Virus record (IMG/VR): IMGVR_UViG_3300011114_000354
Location: 1 to 30,117 of that record
Source: a virus
DNA length: 30,117 nucleotides
Strand: one strand, 5' to 3'
The stretch's first letter is position 1; the number at the start of each line of letters is the position of its first letter. A program made the position numbers and the translations under genes. The notes under the pieces are model-generated. The model ran no database searches and was not told the origin of the DNA. It saw nothing but the letters and a program-made list of their open reading frames with translations. Positions 16,926 through 25,369 of the stretch are shown in pieces.

Positions 16926-17359
16926 GCACACGAACCGACATTCGCAATGCGATCGGAACTAAGCTGACGACCGCGGCCGTCTGCGTAACCGCAAACCTGA
17001 TACGCGGACGAAACAACACGATCTCTTCGACGAGCTTTCCGGCGTGCGCAGTTTACGCGATCAACGAGCAAATCGAGGTGCGCTCGCTCGCGCCAAATAA
17101 TCGCACGCAATATCGGCAGCTCCAGGTTCAAGTCGATTATTTCACAGGAGAAGTAGCCGGATCAACGACCATAATTGACGATCTTTTCGATACCGGCAGC
17201 GCTGCCGTCGAGGCCGCGGTACTTGCGGACCCAACATTGAACGGGACTTGTCGCGATCTGCATTTGTCAAATGTGGACTATGTAATTGAGCCAGACGAAG
17301 AACGCCGCTGGGGCACCGCGAGGCACACCTTTAACTGCATCTATTTAACCACAGACTAA
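16922..17359 (+). CDS. Tail terminator-like protein (gpU position)
   Basis: A 145-aa protein with TDIRNAIGTKLTTA at the start, a FPACAVYAINEQIEVRSLAP strand region, TQYRQLQVQVDYFTGE, and an end of VDYVIEPDEERRWGTARHTF. This alternation (helix, strands, 'r.l.v.V.......' then 'w....~f.~.y') is typical of tail terminators such as gpU, which cap the tail tube and set its end. It lies one base before the tail tube gene and overlaps the gpZ-like gene by ATGA. Confidence 0.65.
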   Translation: MSTRTDIRNAIGTKLTTAAVCVTANLIRGRNNTISSTSFPACAVYAINEQIEVRSLAPNNRTQYRQLQVQVDYFTGEVAGSTTIIDDLFDTGSAAVEAAVLADPTLNGTCRDLHLSNVDYVIEPDEERRWGTARHTFNCIYLTTD

Positions 17360-17360
17360 A

Positions 17361-17747
17361 ATGGCAAACCATCTCGGCCGCGAAGGCACTCTCAAGATCT
17401 CGTCAACTACCGTCGGCGAATTGCGCAACTACTCACTTTCATCGTCGTCCGACGTCGTTGAGGACACGGTGATCGGCGACACCTTTCGGACACGCAAGGC
17501 CACGCTGAAAACTTGGTCTCTGAGCGGTGACGTTTACTGGGATCTCGCCGACCCTGGCCAGATCGCCGTCGTCGTTGGCTCTTCCGTCACCGCTAATTTG
17601 TACTTGGCCGGCATTGTGTCCGCGACGACCTACTACTCAGGAGGAGGCATCGTCACAAAATTCGACGTAACCGGAAGTTTTGACGGCATGATCGACGGTG
17701 CAATCACGATCGAGGGAAATGGTACGCTATCGGTTTTGACGGTATGA
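17361..17747 (+). CDS. Major tail tube protein
   Basis: A 128-aa beta-rich protein beginning MANHLGREGTLKISSTTVGE, with LRNYSLSSSSDVVEDTVIGD, then WSLSGDVYWDLADPGQ and an end FDVTGSFDGMIDGAITIEGN. The 'v....~w.i...~d~ved..~g' and 'w~ls~~~~~d~~d~~q' patterns are typical of siphophage tail tube proteins. Its place just before the G/GT chaperone and tape measure supports this. It would stack as hexameric rings to form the tube. Confidence 0.85.
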   Translation: MANHLGREGTLKISSTTVGELRNYSLSSSSDVVEDTVIGDTFRTRKATLKTWSLSGDVYWDLADPGQIAVVVGSSVTANLYLAGIVSATTYYSGGGIVTKFDVTGSFDGMIDGAITIEGNGTLSVLTV

Positions 17748-17755
17748 GCTGACGC

Positions 17756-18085
17756 ATGGCTTCATCTGCAATCGATCTTGTTCGCGATCACTTCGCCTCG
17801 CTCGGCACCAAACGCATCGAGGTGCCGGAGTGGAAACTTACGGTCTTCTCCGCTCCGGTTACGCTCTCGGAAAAAAGCAGACTCTACAAAAAGAGCCAGG
17901 CGTCGGAAATGGAGTTGCTGGTGGACATCATAATCATGAAAGCGACTGATGAAAACGGAGAGAAGCTGTTCACGATCGATAACAAAATTACGTTTCTCAA
18001 CAAGGCTGATTCAAACGTCATCGGCAGACTCGCAAATGCGATTTTATCGGAGGACGCGCCAAAGGTGGACGAGCTAAAAAACTAA
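17756..18085 (+). CDS. Tail assembly chaperone G
   Basis: A 109-aa protein between the tail tube and tape measure genes. Features: MASSAIDLVRDHFASLGTKR, VPEWKLTVFSAPVTLSEKSR, and a helical acidic C terminus ending DELKN. In lambda-like phages this protein binds the tape measure during tail assembly, together with a frameshifted longer form. The reading frame ends with the slippery heptamer A-AAA-AAC immediately before TAA at 18083-18085, which allows the GT product described separately. Confidence 0.85.
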   Translation: MASSAIDLVRDHFASLGTKRIEVPEWKLTVFSAPVTLSEKSRLYKKSQASEMELLVDIIIMKATDENGEKLFTIDNKITFLNKADSNVIGRLANAILSEDAPKVDELKN

Positions 18086-18243
18086 TATTTCGCGAAGAAG
18101 CCGGCGACTTCCTCGCGGTGTACGGACTCGCCGAAAGACTCGGCAAATTTGCACACGAAGTTCTGAAAATGCCGATGCAGGAAATGAACGGGTGGTTAGT
18201 TTATTTTCAGCATCAAAACTCGGTGAATAAAAAACATGGCTAG
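17756..18243 (+). CDS. GT fusion chaperone made by -1 frameshift
   Basis: If ribosomes slip back one base at 18076-18082, translation continues past the G stop: after Lys-Asn it reads CTA ATA TTT and then REEAGDFLAVYGLAERLGKF through to TAG at 18241-18243, adding 53 residues to G (162 aa in all). The extension contains KMPMQEMNGWLVYFQHQN, the 'E...W..yf' pattern typical of the T domain, which binds the tail tube protein. The extension has no start codon of its own, fills the 150-base gap before the tape measure and overlaps its start by eight bases. Frameshifting here is conserved in tailed phages (established for lambda G/GT); its use in this phage is inferred from the sequence. Confidence 0.85.
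18076..18082 (+). other. Programmed -1 ribosomal frameshift site (A AAA AAC)
   Basis: The heptamer AAAAAAC is in the correct X-XXY-YYZ phase with the G frame (CTA AAA AAC TAA), so both P- and A-site tRNAs can re-pair after a -1 slip. The stop codon immediately after the heptamer should favour pausing. The downstream frame is open for 53 codons and looks like a T domain. No clear downstream pseudoknot was worked out. Confidence 0.85.
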
Positions 18244-19585
18244 TGCGACATTTACTCTCCGAGCGGTTGACGCGACCAAGGCCGCGTTTGCTGGCGTGCA
18301 AAATTCTCTCGCGAAACTTGAGCAGTCGACCAAGAGCATTGCAAAAATTACCAAGCTCGCGTTTGGCGGCGAGGCTGTGCTCGGCGCGCTGAACATGATG
18401 AAGCAGCGACTGGAAAAAGTCGCAATGACGGGCGACGAAATGGGATTTGATCGCGATCAAATTGCTAATGCGATCCGAATGGAATCGGCAGTTGAAGGAG
18501 TGCTCAATTTCTTCACCAAAATACCTTTGGCGCTCTCGGCTTTAGGATTTCAGATCAAAGGGATATTTGATCCGATTGACCCAGATAAAATTGAAGCGAC
18601 GATTGCCGCATTCAAATTTGAAAAAGCCAAAAAAGAGATCGAGTCCACAGTTGATCAAACGGCAAAGTTAGGTGCGGAATTGGAAAGGCTTGGCATGAGC
18701 GCCGGAGAAGTTGGGGATCTGAAACTTGCTGAGTCGATGGAGCTTTTCAACAAGGCTAACGAAGCGTTTATTGCGTCGGATCCGGTCAAAGGTTTCTTGC
18801 TCCGAAAGCAGGGAGTCGAAGCCTACGTGGATGCTCAAAAGACATCGCTGGATCTAGAGAAGCAGATTAAAGCTGCGCAGGAAGAGCTCAACAAAGTTCT
18901 GCCGGAATCACAGCGCATCGGACTTACTCAAAAAGATTTGATCGCTGGTTTATCCTCACGATACGAGGCTTTGACTTATCAAATCACGGCCGCTCGAAGT
19001 GCGTTGATGGCGAAGAATGAAGGCGACATTTCATCTGGGTTTGCACAGGAGGATCTGCTGAAAAAGCTAAAGGAACAAGCAGCCGTCTCCGCTCAACTCA
19101 ATCCGCTTTTGGAAAAGCAAAAGGAGCTTGGCCGCGACGCCGGCCAAATGATCGCATCGTCTTTTGAAGATGCGATTTTTGCTGGTGCAAAACTGGGCGA
19201 CACGTTGCGATCGCTCGCTCAAGATCTGATGCGGCTTTTCTTTCGACAGGCTGTAACGGCGCCGTTCGCCGGCATTACTGGCGACTTCGTGAACAAGTTG
19301 CTTGGTCGAGCTGGTGGCGGTCCGGTCTCGGCCGGCACACCGTACATGGTGGGTGAAAAAGGGCCGGAGCTCTTTGTGCCTGGCGCATCTGGCTCAATTG
19401 TTCCGAACAACCGAATGAGCGCTGGAAGCGCGATCGGTGGTGGCGTGACCATTAACTACGCCATCGCGGCCGGCGTCAGTCGCGCCGAGCTGGTCCCGAT
19501 TCTCGAGTCCGAGCGCAAGCGCCTCAAGGCCGAGATCCCCGACATGGTGCGCCGCGGGGGCGCGTACCGGACCGCGTTTGCTTGA
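18236..19585 (+). CDS. Tape measure protein (short)
   Basis: A 449-aa protein beginning MASATFTLRAVDATKAAFAG, the usual tape-measure N terminus, followed by long helical segments (EKAKKEIESTVDQTAKLGAE; QKTSLDLEKQIKAAQEELNK) that span the tail lumen. The C terminus carries the lambda gpH-like signature GGGPVSAGTPYMVGEKGPEL at about 360-380, ending in an RLKAEIPDMVRRGGAYR helix. The protein sets tail length. At about 0.15 nm per residue, the usual approximate figure, this suggests a tail of under 70 nm, short for a siphovirus. No peptidase or lytic-transglycosylase domain is visible. Confidence 0.92.
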   Translation: MASATFTLRAVDATKAAFAGVQNSLAKLEQSTKSIAKITKLAFGGEAVLGALNMMKQRLEKVAMTGDEMGFDRDQIANAIRMESAVEGVLNFFTKIPLALSALGFQIKGIFDPIDPDKIEATIAAFKFEKAKKEIESTVDQTAKLGAELERLGMSAGEVGDLKLAESMELFNKANEAFIASDPVKGFLLRKQGVEAYVDAQKTSLDLEKQIKAAQEELNKVLPESQRIGLTQKDLIAGLSSRYEALTYQITAARSALMAKNEGDISSGFAQEDLLKKLKEQAAVSAQLNPLLEKQKELGRDAGQMIASSFEDAIFAGAKLGDTLRSLAQDLMRLFFRQAVTAPFAGITGDFVNKLLGRAGGGPVSAGTPYMVGEKGPELFVPGASGSIVPNNRMSAGSAIGGGVTINYAIAAGVSRAELVPILESERKRLKAEIPDMVRRGGAYRTAFA

Positions 19586-19599
19586 GAAATTAGACGCTT

Positions 19600-20181
19600 A
19601 TGGCCATCTCCTATCCTCTCACTCCTCCTTCTCCGTTTAAGGTCTCAAAATTGAGTCTGACGGGAATGTCCGCAACCTCGCGGAACATCTCGCCTTTCAC
19701 TTTTCAGACGCAGCAATACAACTGGAGCGGCCAGGCGTGGATGGGATCGGTCGAATGTCCGCCGATGGTGCGCGAGGATGCCGAGGAGATCATTGGCTTC
19801 CTGCTGGCGGCGCAGCGCGGCACGTTTTATTTCCAAGACTACGCAAACCCAAGTCCTCGAGGTGCCGTGACCGGAACGCTCACCGTCAATACTGCAACAG
19901 CGAACACGTCTACGCTTGGGATTTCTGGCGCCACAGGCAGCTTTGCGGTCGGCGACTGGCTGCAAATCTCAACGTCGCTTTACAAGGTAATCATCGCGAC
20001 ATCATCGAGCTCGGTGGAAGTGTTCCCTGCTCTGAGAAAGTCTTACGCAGGATCAACGCCGATCACAAAAACAAACGCAAAGGGAGTCTTCCGTCTGGCA
20101 GATCCAAAAACAGACTGGTCAATCGAGCTCGCTGGAATTTACGGCATTGCATTCGGAATCGTCGAGGACGTCGAAACATGA
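19600..20181 (+). CDS. Minor tail / distal tail protein (gpM position)
   Basis: A 193-aa protein directly after the tape measure. Features: FQTQQYNWSGQAWMGSVECP, then PPMVREDAEEIIGFLLAAQR and RGTFYFQDYANPSPRG, a pattern (strand ending in W, 'LPpm.r..A..w..fl..l.G..gtF') common in distal tail proteins of siphoviruses. A Thr/Ser-rich beta part follows, then WSIELAGIYGIAFGIVE. It should form the ring joining tube and tail tip. It overlaps the next gene by ATGA. Confidence 0.7.
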   Translation: MAISYPLTPPSPFKVSKLSLTGMSATSRNISPFTFQTQQYNWSGQAWMGSVECPPMVREDAEEIIGFLLAAQRGTFYFQDYANPSPRGAVTGTLTVNTATANTSTLGISGATGSFAVGDWLQISTSLYKVIIATSSSSVEVFPALRKSYAGSTPITKTNAKGVFRLADPKTDWSIELAGIYGIAFGIVEDVET

Positions 20182-20834
20182 GCATCACAAGCGCCGGCCG
20201 CGGTCTCTCGGCCAACATGGTTTCGGATGTCACCGCGTCGCAACTTGCCCCGGTGCTGCTGGCGAGCCTGCAATTTTCGACTCCGGTGTATCTCTGGACC
20301 GGATACGGAAACATCCCGAGCGGAGGCGTCACCTACCTCGGGCTCGGAACTTTTGGCAATCTCTCGCAGGTCGAAGAGACGACCGATCTGGCGGCACGCG
20401 GGATCTCGATGCAGATCTCTGGAGTGCCGACCGCAAACGTGGCGATCGCTTTGACGGAGCAGTATCAGGGCCGGAACTGCGCGATCCTGTTTGGGACGCT
20501 CTCACCGACTGCCGGAACGCTTGTCTCGTCACCGGTAACCGTGTTCTCGGGCCGCATGGACGTGATGCAGATCTCCGACGATGGACAGAGCGCGGACATC
20601 ACGATGACGGCCGAATCTCGTTTGATGGATTTTAAGCGTCCGCGAGAGGTGCGTTATACCGACGAGGACCAGCAGACATATTATCCGACGTACGCTTCGA
20701 TCACGCTGCCGGATCTCGGGCTCGAGTTCGTAAACGACATTCAGGAAAAAGCGATTTACTGGGGCAACCCAAACCAAACGCAGGCCACCAACTGGGATGC
20801 CGGATCGAAGACGTCCGTCATGGATTACGAATGA
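20178..20834 (+). CDS. Tail-tip protein (gpL position, DUF2163-like)
   Basis: The start ATG 20178 overlaps the previous stop as ATGA, giving 218 aa; the same frame stays open far upstream inside the previous gene, but that part is a shadow. The sequence PVLLASLQFSTPVYLWTGYG, then GLGTFGNLSQVEETTDLAAR, NVAIALTEQYQGRNCAILFG and MTAESRLMDFKRPREVRYTD follows the pattern of DUF2163/gpL-type tail proteins ('v.lwtg.g.......Y.glG.l..is.v.e......~g~~~~lsG'). It lies just before an NlpC-like and a J-like gene, as in lambda and gene-transfer-agent tails. Confidence 0.75.
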   Translation: MSITSAGRGLSANMVSDVTASQLAPVLLASLQFSTPVYLWTGYGNIPSGGVTYLGLGTFGNLSQVEETTDLAARGISMQISGVPTANVAIALTEQYQGRNCAILFGTLSPTAGTLVSSPVTVFSGRMDVMQISDDGQSADITMTAESRLMDFKRPREVRYTDEDQQTYYPTYASITLPDLGLEFVNDIQEKAIYWGNPNQTQATNWDAGSKTSVMDYE

Positions 20835-21250
20835 CGCGATCCGATCAATGGCCGAAACTGCTTGTGTCTTTTATCGAGGCACGCCGCGGCCGGCCGTTCG
20901 CCTGGGGCGAGCACGATTGCTGTTTATTTGCGGCCGACTGGATCCGAGAGGCAACCGGCCGCGACATCGCGTGCGACTACCGCGGACGATACGATTCCGC
21001 TCTATCCGCGGCACGCATTTTGCGAGATGAGGGCGGAGTGCTAGGTGTCTTTCGAAAGGCCGCAGAACGCGAAGGAATGATCGTTGTGACGCCGTCGCAC
21101 GCGCAGCGCGGGGACATCGTGGCTCGAGATTCCGAGGACGGTCCGTTGCTCGGCGTTTGCATCGGCGCCCTGGGAGCATTTGTGACCGAGCGCGGACTGC
21201 GCTTTGTGCAGGTGCAGGGCGAACGCGATATCGTCTGCTGGAGATTTTAA
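20831..21250 (+). CDS. NlpC/P60-type tail-tip protein (DUF6950-like, gpK position)
   Basis: A 139-aa protein with RPFAWGEHDCCLFAADWIRE at about 21-40, in which Cys30 matches the catalytic cysteine of papain-like NlpC/P60 proteins, then ATGRDIACDYRGRYDSALSA and HAQRGDIVARDSEDGPLLGV. The GD-V box is present but the expected catalytic His of the HVGI motif is absent; the corresponding segment reads LLGVCIG. It matches DUF6950-type proteins by eye. In gpK-like proteins this domain helps pass the cell wall; activity here is uncertain. ATGA overlap with the gpL-like gene. Confidence 0.75.
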   Translation: MTRSDQWPKLLVSFIEARRGRPFAWGEHDCCLFAADWIREATGRDIACDYRGRYDSALSAARILRDEGGVLGVFRKAAEREGMIVVTPSHAQRGDIVARDSEDGPLLGVCIGALGAFVTERGLRFVQVQGERDIVCWRF

Positions 21251-21252
21251 AC

Positions 21253-24200
21253 ATGCCACAACTTGCAATTGCTGAGGTAATTTTAAAGGCAACTCTTGCG
21301 CTAAAAGTTGCGATCTCCGTTAAGGTCGCAATGGCGGTCGCTGCCGTCGTGCAGTTCGTGGCGATCACGGCCGCAAGCATGGGAGCGAATAAGTTGCTCT
21401 CTCCAAAGCAACCGAGTTTTTCCGATGCTTCGCTCTCGGATCGCACGCAGATGGTCCGGTCACCGATTGCGGCGCGCCAGATCATTTACGGGCAAACGAA
21501 AGTCTCCGGCGTGATGGTTTACATCTCAACGACCGGCACCAAAAACGAGTATTTGCATCTCGTCATCGCGCTGGCCGGCCACGAGGTCGAAGAAATCGGC
21601 GACGTGTATTTCAACGACGAGCTCGCATTGACCGGCGGAGGGAGCGCGGCCAGTGGACGCTTTACCGGCTACGCAGAGATTTACAAAAAGCTCGGTTCAT
21701 CTACGCAGACCGCTGAGACAAATTTAATCAGCGCGACCTCTACGCTTACAAACGGAAAATGGACAGCAGCGCATCGGCTTCGGAGCATAGCTTACGTTTA
21801 CGTCCAGCTCCTTTGGTCGGAGCAAATCTGGGTCGGTGGCATTCCGAATATTTCCGCTATCGTTAAGGGTAAAAAGGTTTACGATCCGCGCACTTTAGGC
21901 ACCGCGTACAGCGCAAACTCGGCGCTCTGCCTGAGAGATTACCTGATGGATGCAACCTACGGTCTCGGCATGGATTCGAGCGAGATCGACAACACGGCAT
22001 TCACCGCGGCCGCGAATGTCTGCGACGAACAGGTTGAGGTGAAGCCGGTGACATCTCCAGCGACAAACGAAAACCGCTACGCGACAAATGGAGTGCTGTT
22101 CACGAGCTCGTCACCGGATGAGAACATCGGCAAGCTGCTGACGGCGATGGGCGGTCTTATTGCGTACTCCGCGGGATCAATCGTGCCTTACGCGGCTGGC
22201 TACCGGATCCCGACAATCACGCTCGACGAAAGCAATTTTGTAGGGCCAGTGAACATACAGACAAAAGTTAGCTCGAGGGATCGCGTCAACTCGGTCAAAG
22301 GTGTTTTTGTCTCTTCAAAAAGCGAATGGCAACCGACGGACTTTCCTTCGCAAACCTCGACGACGTATGTGAGCCAGGACAACTCGGTTAAATTCTGGCG
22401 GGACGTGGCGCTGCCGATGACAACCAGCAGCAGCGCGGCGCAACGGATCGCGCGCATCGAGCTTTTACGAGCACGTCAGGAGATCACGCTGGGCGCTCGA
22501 TTCCGACTCGACGCAATGCAGTTGCGCGCCGGCGACACGGTGATGATCACGAATGCAAAATTCGGCTGGAGTTCAAAAGTCTTTGAGGTTCTCGGCTGGA
22601 CTTTCGTCGCAACCGGAGAACCACCGCAGCTGGCGATTGAGATGACGCTCAAGGAAACGGCATCTAGCGTTTACGACTGGAGCACCAGCGACGAGATCGT
22701 GGTGGACACGACACCGACGACGACGCTGCCGAATCCATTCTCCGTGGCCGCACCGTCTGCGCTGGCACTTACCGCTGACGGCACGACGCAGCTGGTCCAG
22801 GCTGACGGCACCGCGATTCCTCGGATACAGGTTTCCTGGAGTGCTCCCGCAAACGAGTTCGTGCAATCCGGCGGCGTGGTCGTGATCGAGTACAAGCAAA
22901 GCACCGCGACCACTTATCTCACCTGGTCGAAAGTTGGCGGAGATCAGACGCTGGATTTCATTTCTTCCGACGTGAAAATCGGTCTGACTTACAACGTCCG
23001 GATCTTCGGCGAATCGTATTTCCAAGTCGCGACGAGCTACCTGACCGCGAGCGTGCTTGTCGCCAAGGACACGACCGCTCCCGCAACGCCCACCGGACTC
23101 ACCGCAAGCGTCGGAACGGGCAAAGCGGTGTCGCTCGACTGGGCCGATAACACCGAGGCGGACTTTTCCGAGTACGGAATTTATCGGCAAACGACATCAA
23201 CCACGCCGGCAAACGCGAACACTAGCAAGATTGCCGAGGTCCGCGCGTCGCGATTCGTCGATACAGAGGTGACCATCGGCACGACTTATTTTTATTGGAT
23301 CAACGCTTACGATTCGCTCGAGAATGTCAGCGGTTTTGCGGCTTATGTGCAGGCTATTCCGACGACGGTTGGCGGCACTTACGACGGCACGGCGCCCAAT
23401 ACACCCAATGCTCCGGGCTTCATTTCTCAAAGCGCTTACATTGCAAGCGACGGCACCGCGCTGGGCCGCGTGGCAATGACTGCACCGGCGATGCCGACTC
23501 TGGGCGCATCGCTCGAGATGATTTACAAGCGCTCTAGCGCGACGAATTACCTGATCGGCACGGTGCTTTACAGCGGTGGAGTGAGCTTTCAAATCGACGA
23601 TCTTTCCGTCGGCGAGGTCTACGATTTCGCAGCGCGCGCTGTATCCACTTATAACGTACCGAGTGCAATCAGCACGACGATGCAGCAGACGATTGGAGCA
23701 CCCGTGGCGCCGCCAGTTGTGAACATTGCTTCCATCACGCACTACGCTGGAGACTCAAACGGATTTAGTGCTTCGGTAATCTACCAAGGCGAAGTTGCGA
23801 TGGCTTCCGCGAGATCAAGCTGGGACGCAGTCGTCGGAGCAAATATCGTCGGGTACGATTGCAAGACGTGGACTGACAGTATCACGATTTCCCCTACCAT
23901 CAGCGGATCATCGCGCGTCGTTGATCCTACGATCATCACAGGCTCGATTGTGCTTATAGGTGAATACCTATGGATTAGGTCTGTGGATCGAAATGGAACG
24001 GTCTCGACGTTCGTCACCGACGGCACAAATTTAAACACAAAATGGGCTTATCCGGCTGGTGTTTTCGACATTGAAAGAGGCGGCACCGGAGCCTCGACGA
24101 CTGCCGACGCCGTAGAAAATTTGCTCCCGGATTACCTTGGAAACGCGACAAAATATCTCGCGCTTAATGACGGTGCGACCGATGTCGTCTGGACTACGGG

Positions 24201-25116
24201 CAGCGGCGGCGGCAGCGGTACTGTTATCTCGGTATCTGCCACGGGTACGGTCAACGGCATCACGCTCACAGGAGAGGTCACGACGGCGGGAACACTCACG
24301 CTTAGCGGCACGCTGACAGACGTGAGTTTGAGCACGGCGGTGACTGGGACGCTTGGCGTAAATAAAGGCGGGACGAATGCGAACACAGCGGAAAATGCGC
24401 GCACAAACCTTGGTCTTGGACTCGCCGATCTCGTTTCTTTCGGCAACGTGAAATCGTCAGGCTCGAGCCAATTCGGAGGCACGGTATCGGTCACCGGAAA
24501 CATCACCGCGACTGGCAGCGTATCGGTGACGGGCAACGTGAACGCAGTCGGCTCAATGTCGATGGGCTCGGGCTTTTCGTGCGTCGGCAGCGGCGTGATC
24601 GCATCGGGCGGACTCTCGGTTGACAACGGCATCACGACAACAGTCGTAACCGCGACGACGCGCATTTATTCACCATCCGCTTCTCTCGATGTGGTCACAG
24701 CCGCAACGCGCATTTATTCACCAGCAGCAAATCTCGGAGTCGTGACGGTGGATCGCGTGAACTTCGTCGGCGGCGATCCGGTCACGAAGATAGATGAAGA
24801 TTGGGGCATCACGCTCAACGGTGACGCAACGCATCCGGTGAGAGTTGTCGGTGCGGCGCTGGCAATGGGCAGCTTCGATCAAAACGTCGCGATGACCGCG
24901 GGACGCATTTACCTCGCCGACGATCGGTCGCTCTACACCAGCGGGACTGATCTGCTTTTCAACAACGGCAGCGTGACGATCAGCATCACGGCGGCTCCGG
25001 TCGTGACCACGGTTATTCTTGGCTATCCGATGTGCTCGGCTTACGGGGGATCCGATGGCGATTACCTGCGTCAGATCAGCTACAACAGCGTGACCTATCT
25101 TTGCTTCGGACCGTGA
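21253..25116 (+). CDS. Host-specificity / central tail-tip protein (gpJ-like)
   Basis: ATG 21253 follows the previous stop by two bases and gives 1287 aa; an upstream in-frame start would overlap the NlpC-like gene. The N terminus is hydrophobic (about 1-50), then PIAARQIIYGQTKVSGVMVY, the usual J-type opening, followed by a long beta-rich tail-hub region. Fibronectin type III-like domains appear at about 495-605 and 606-706 (PATPTGLTASVGTGKAVSLD; DFSEYGIYRQ), perhaps a third up to about 815. From about 940 it becomes fibre-like: IERGGTGASTTADAVENLLP and VNKGGTNANTAENARTNLGL, then VSVTGNITATGSVSVTGNVN repeats and a 16-residue duplication. It likely forms the trimeric tip that contacts the host receptor. 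Confidence 0.9.
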   Translation: MPQLAIAEVILKATLALKVAISVKVAMAVAAVVQFVAITAASMGANKLLSPKQPSFSDASLSDRTQMVRSPIAARQIIYGQTKVSGVMVYISTTGTKNEYLHLVIALAGHEVEEIGDVYFNDELALTGGGSAASGRFTGYAEIYKKLGSSTQTAETNLISATSTLTNGKWTAAHRLRSIAYVYVQLLWSEQIWVGGIPNISAIVKGKKVYDPRTLGTAYSANSALCLRDYLMDATYGLGMDSSEIDNTAFTAAANVCDEQVEVKPVTSPATNENRYATNGVLFTSSSPDENIGKLLTAMGGLIAYSAGSIVPYAAGYRIPTITLDESNFVGPVNIQTKVSSRDRVNSVKGVFVSSKSEWQPTDFPSQTSTTYVSQDNSVKFWRDVALPMTTSSSAAQRIARIELLRARQEITLGARFRLDAMQLRAGDTVMITNAKFGWSSKVFEVLGWTFVATGEPPQLAIEMTLKETASSVYDWSTSDEIVVDTTPTTTLPNPFSVAAPSALALTADGTTQLVQADGTAIPRIQVSWSAPANEFVQSGGVVVIEYKQSTATTYLTWSKVGGDQTLDFISSDVKIGLTYNVRIFGESYFQVATSYLTASVLVAKDTTAPATPTGLTASVGTGKAVSLDWADNTEADFSEYGIYRQTTSTTPANANTSKIAEVRASRFVDTEVTIGTTYFYWINAYDSLENVSGFAAYVQAIPTTVGGTYDGTAPNTPNAPGFISQSAYIASDGTALGRVAMTAPAMPTLGASLEMIYKRSSATNYLIGTVLYSGGVSFQIDDLSVGEVYDFAARAVSTYNVPSAISTTMQQTIGAPVAPPVVNIASITHYAGDSNGFSASVIYQGEVAMASARSSWDAVVGANIVGYDCKTWTDSITISPTISGSSRVVDPTIITGSIVLIGEYLWIRSVDRNGTVSTFVTDGTNLNTKWAYPAGVFDIERGGTGASTTADAVENLLPDYLGNATKYLALNDGATDVVWTTGSGGGSGTVISVSATGTVNGITLTGEVTTAGTLTLSGTLTDVSLSTAVTGTLGVNKGGTNANTAENARTNLGLGLADLVSFGNVKSSGSSQFGGTVSVTGNITATGSVSVTGNVNAVGSMSMGSGFSCVGSGVIASGGLSVDNGITTTVVTATTRIYSPSASLDVVTAATRIYSPAANLGVVTVDRVNFVGGDPVTKIDEDWGITLNGDATHPVRVVGAALAMGSFDQNVAMTAGRIYLADDRSLYTSGTDLLFNNGSVTISITAAPVVTTVILGYPMCSAYGGSDGDYLRQISYNSVTYLCFGP
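24658..24753 (+). repeat. 48-bp tandem duplication in the J-like gene
   Basis: Two imperfect 48-bp copies (24658-24705 and 24706-24753) each start with the identical 18 bases ACGCGCATTTATTCACCA. They encode TRIYSPSASLDVVTAA and TRIYSPAANLGVVTVD, a 16-residue unit in the fibre-like end of the protein. Confidence 0.8.
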
Positions 25117-25280
25117 TGTATCCGAAAACAGGATACGCCAAAAACTCTTTGACGATACGCAACGGCTCGCGTAATGGTGAGCGGATGAAATCAACGACGA
25201 CAAAAAAGAACTCGGCAGCGGCAAAGTTTGGGCGCATGGGCGGTCGCGCTGGCGTGGGAAAATGCAAAGCCAGGACATAG
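25116..25280 (+). CDS. Small basic phage protein, function unknown
   Basis: ATG 25116 overlaps the J-like stop (TGATG) and gives 54 aa; an internal in-frame ATG at 25185 would give 31 aa (MKSTTTKKNSAAAKFGRMGG...). The C-terminal half, AAAKFGRMGGRAGVGKCKART, resembles small basic phage proteins of the 'AAa-~GR-GG' type, often guessed to bind nucleic acid. The part between 25116 and 25185 is less protein-like, so the shorter form is possible. Confidence 0.5.
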   Translation: MYPKTGYAKNSLTIRNGSRNGERMKSTTTKKNSAAAKFGRMGGRAGVGKCKART

Positions 25281-25369
25281 GACCAGGCGCGTGCCGCGGT
25301 GCTTGTCCGGTGGGCTCGAGTTGCTGCGAAAAAAGCGGCTTAAAAAATAACTGCAGATTTTTATTTACA

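Noticed and set aside
19737-20177. Upstream in-frame extension of the gpL-like gene
   Set aside because: This part overlaps the distal tail gene and reads as Arg/His-rich shadow sequence; the ATGA start at 20178 fits the pattern of neighbours.
25149-25177. TTGACG with 17-base spacing to TAATGG
   Set aside because: The -10 hexamer matches the consensus poorly (about two of six positions) and the site is inside a likely gene.
25320-25345. GCTGC-GAAAAAA-GCGGC hairpin as terminator of the tail operon
   Set aside because: Only a 5-bp stem with a G-T pair and no T-tract after it; too weak to call.
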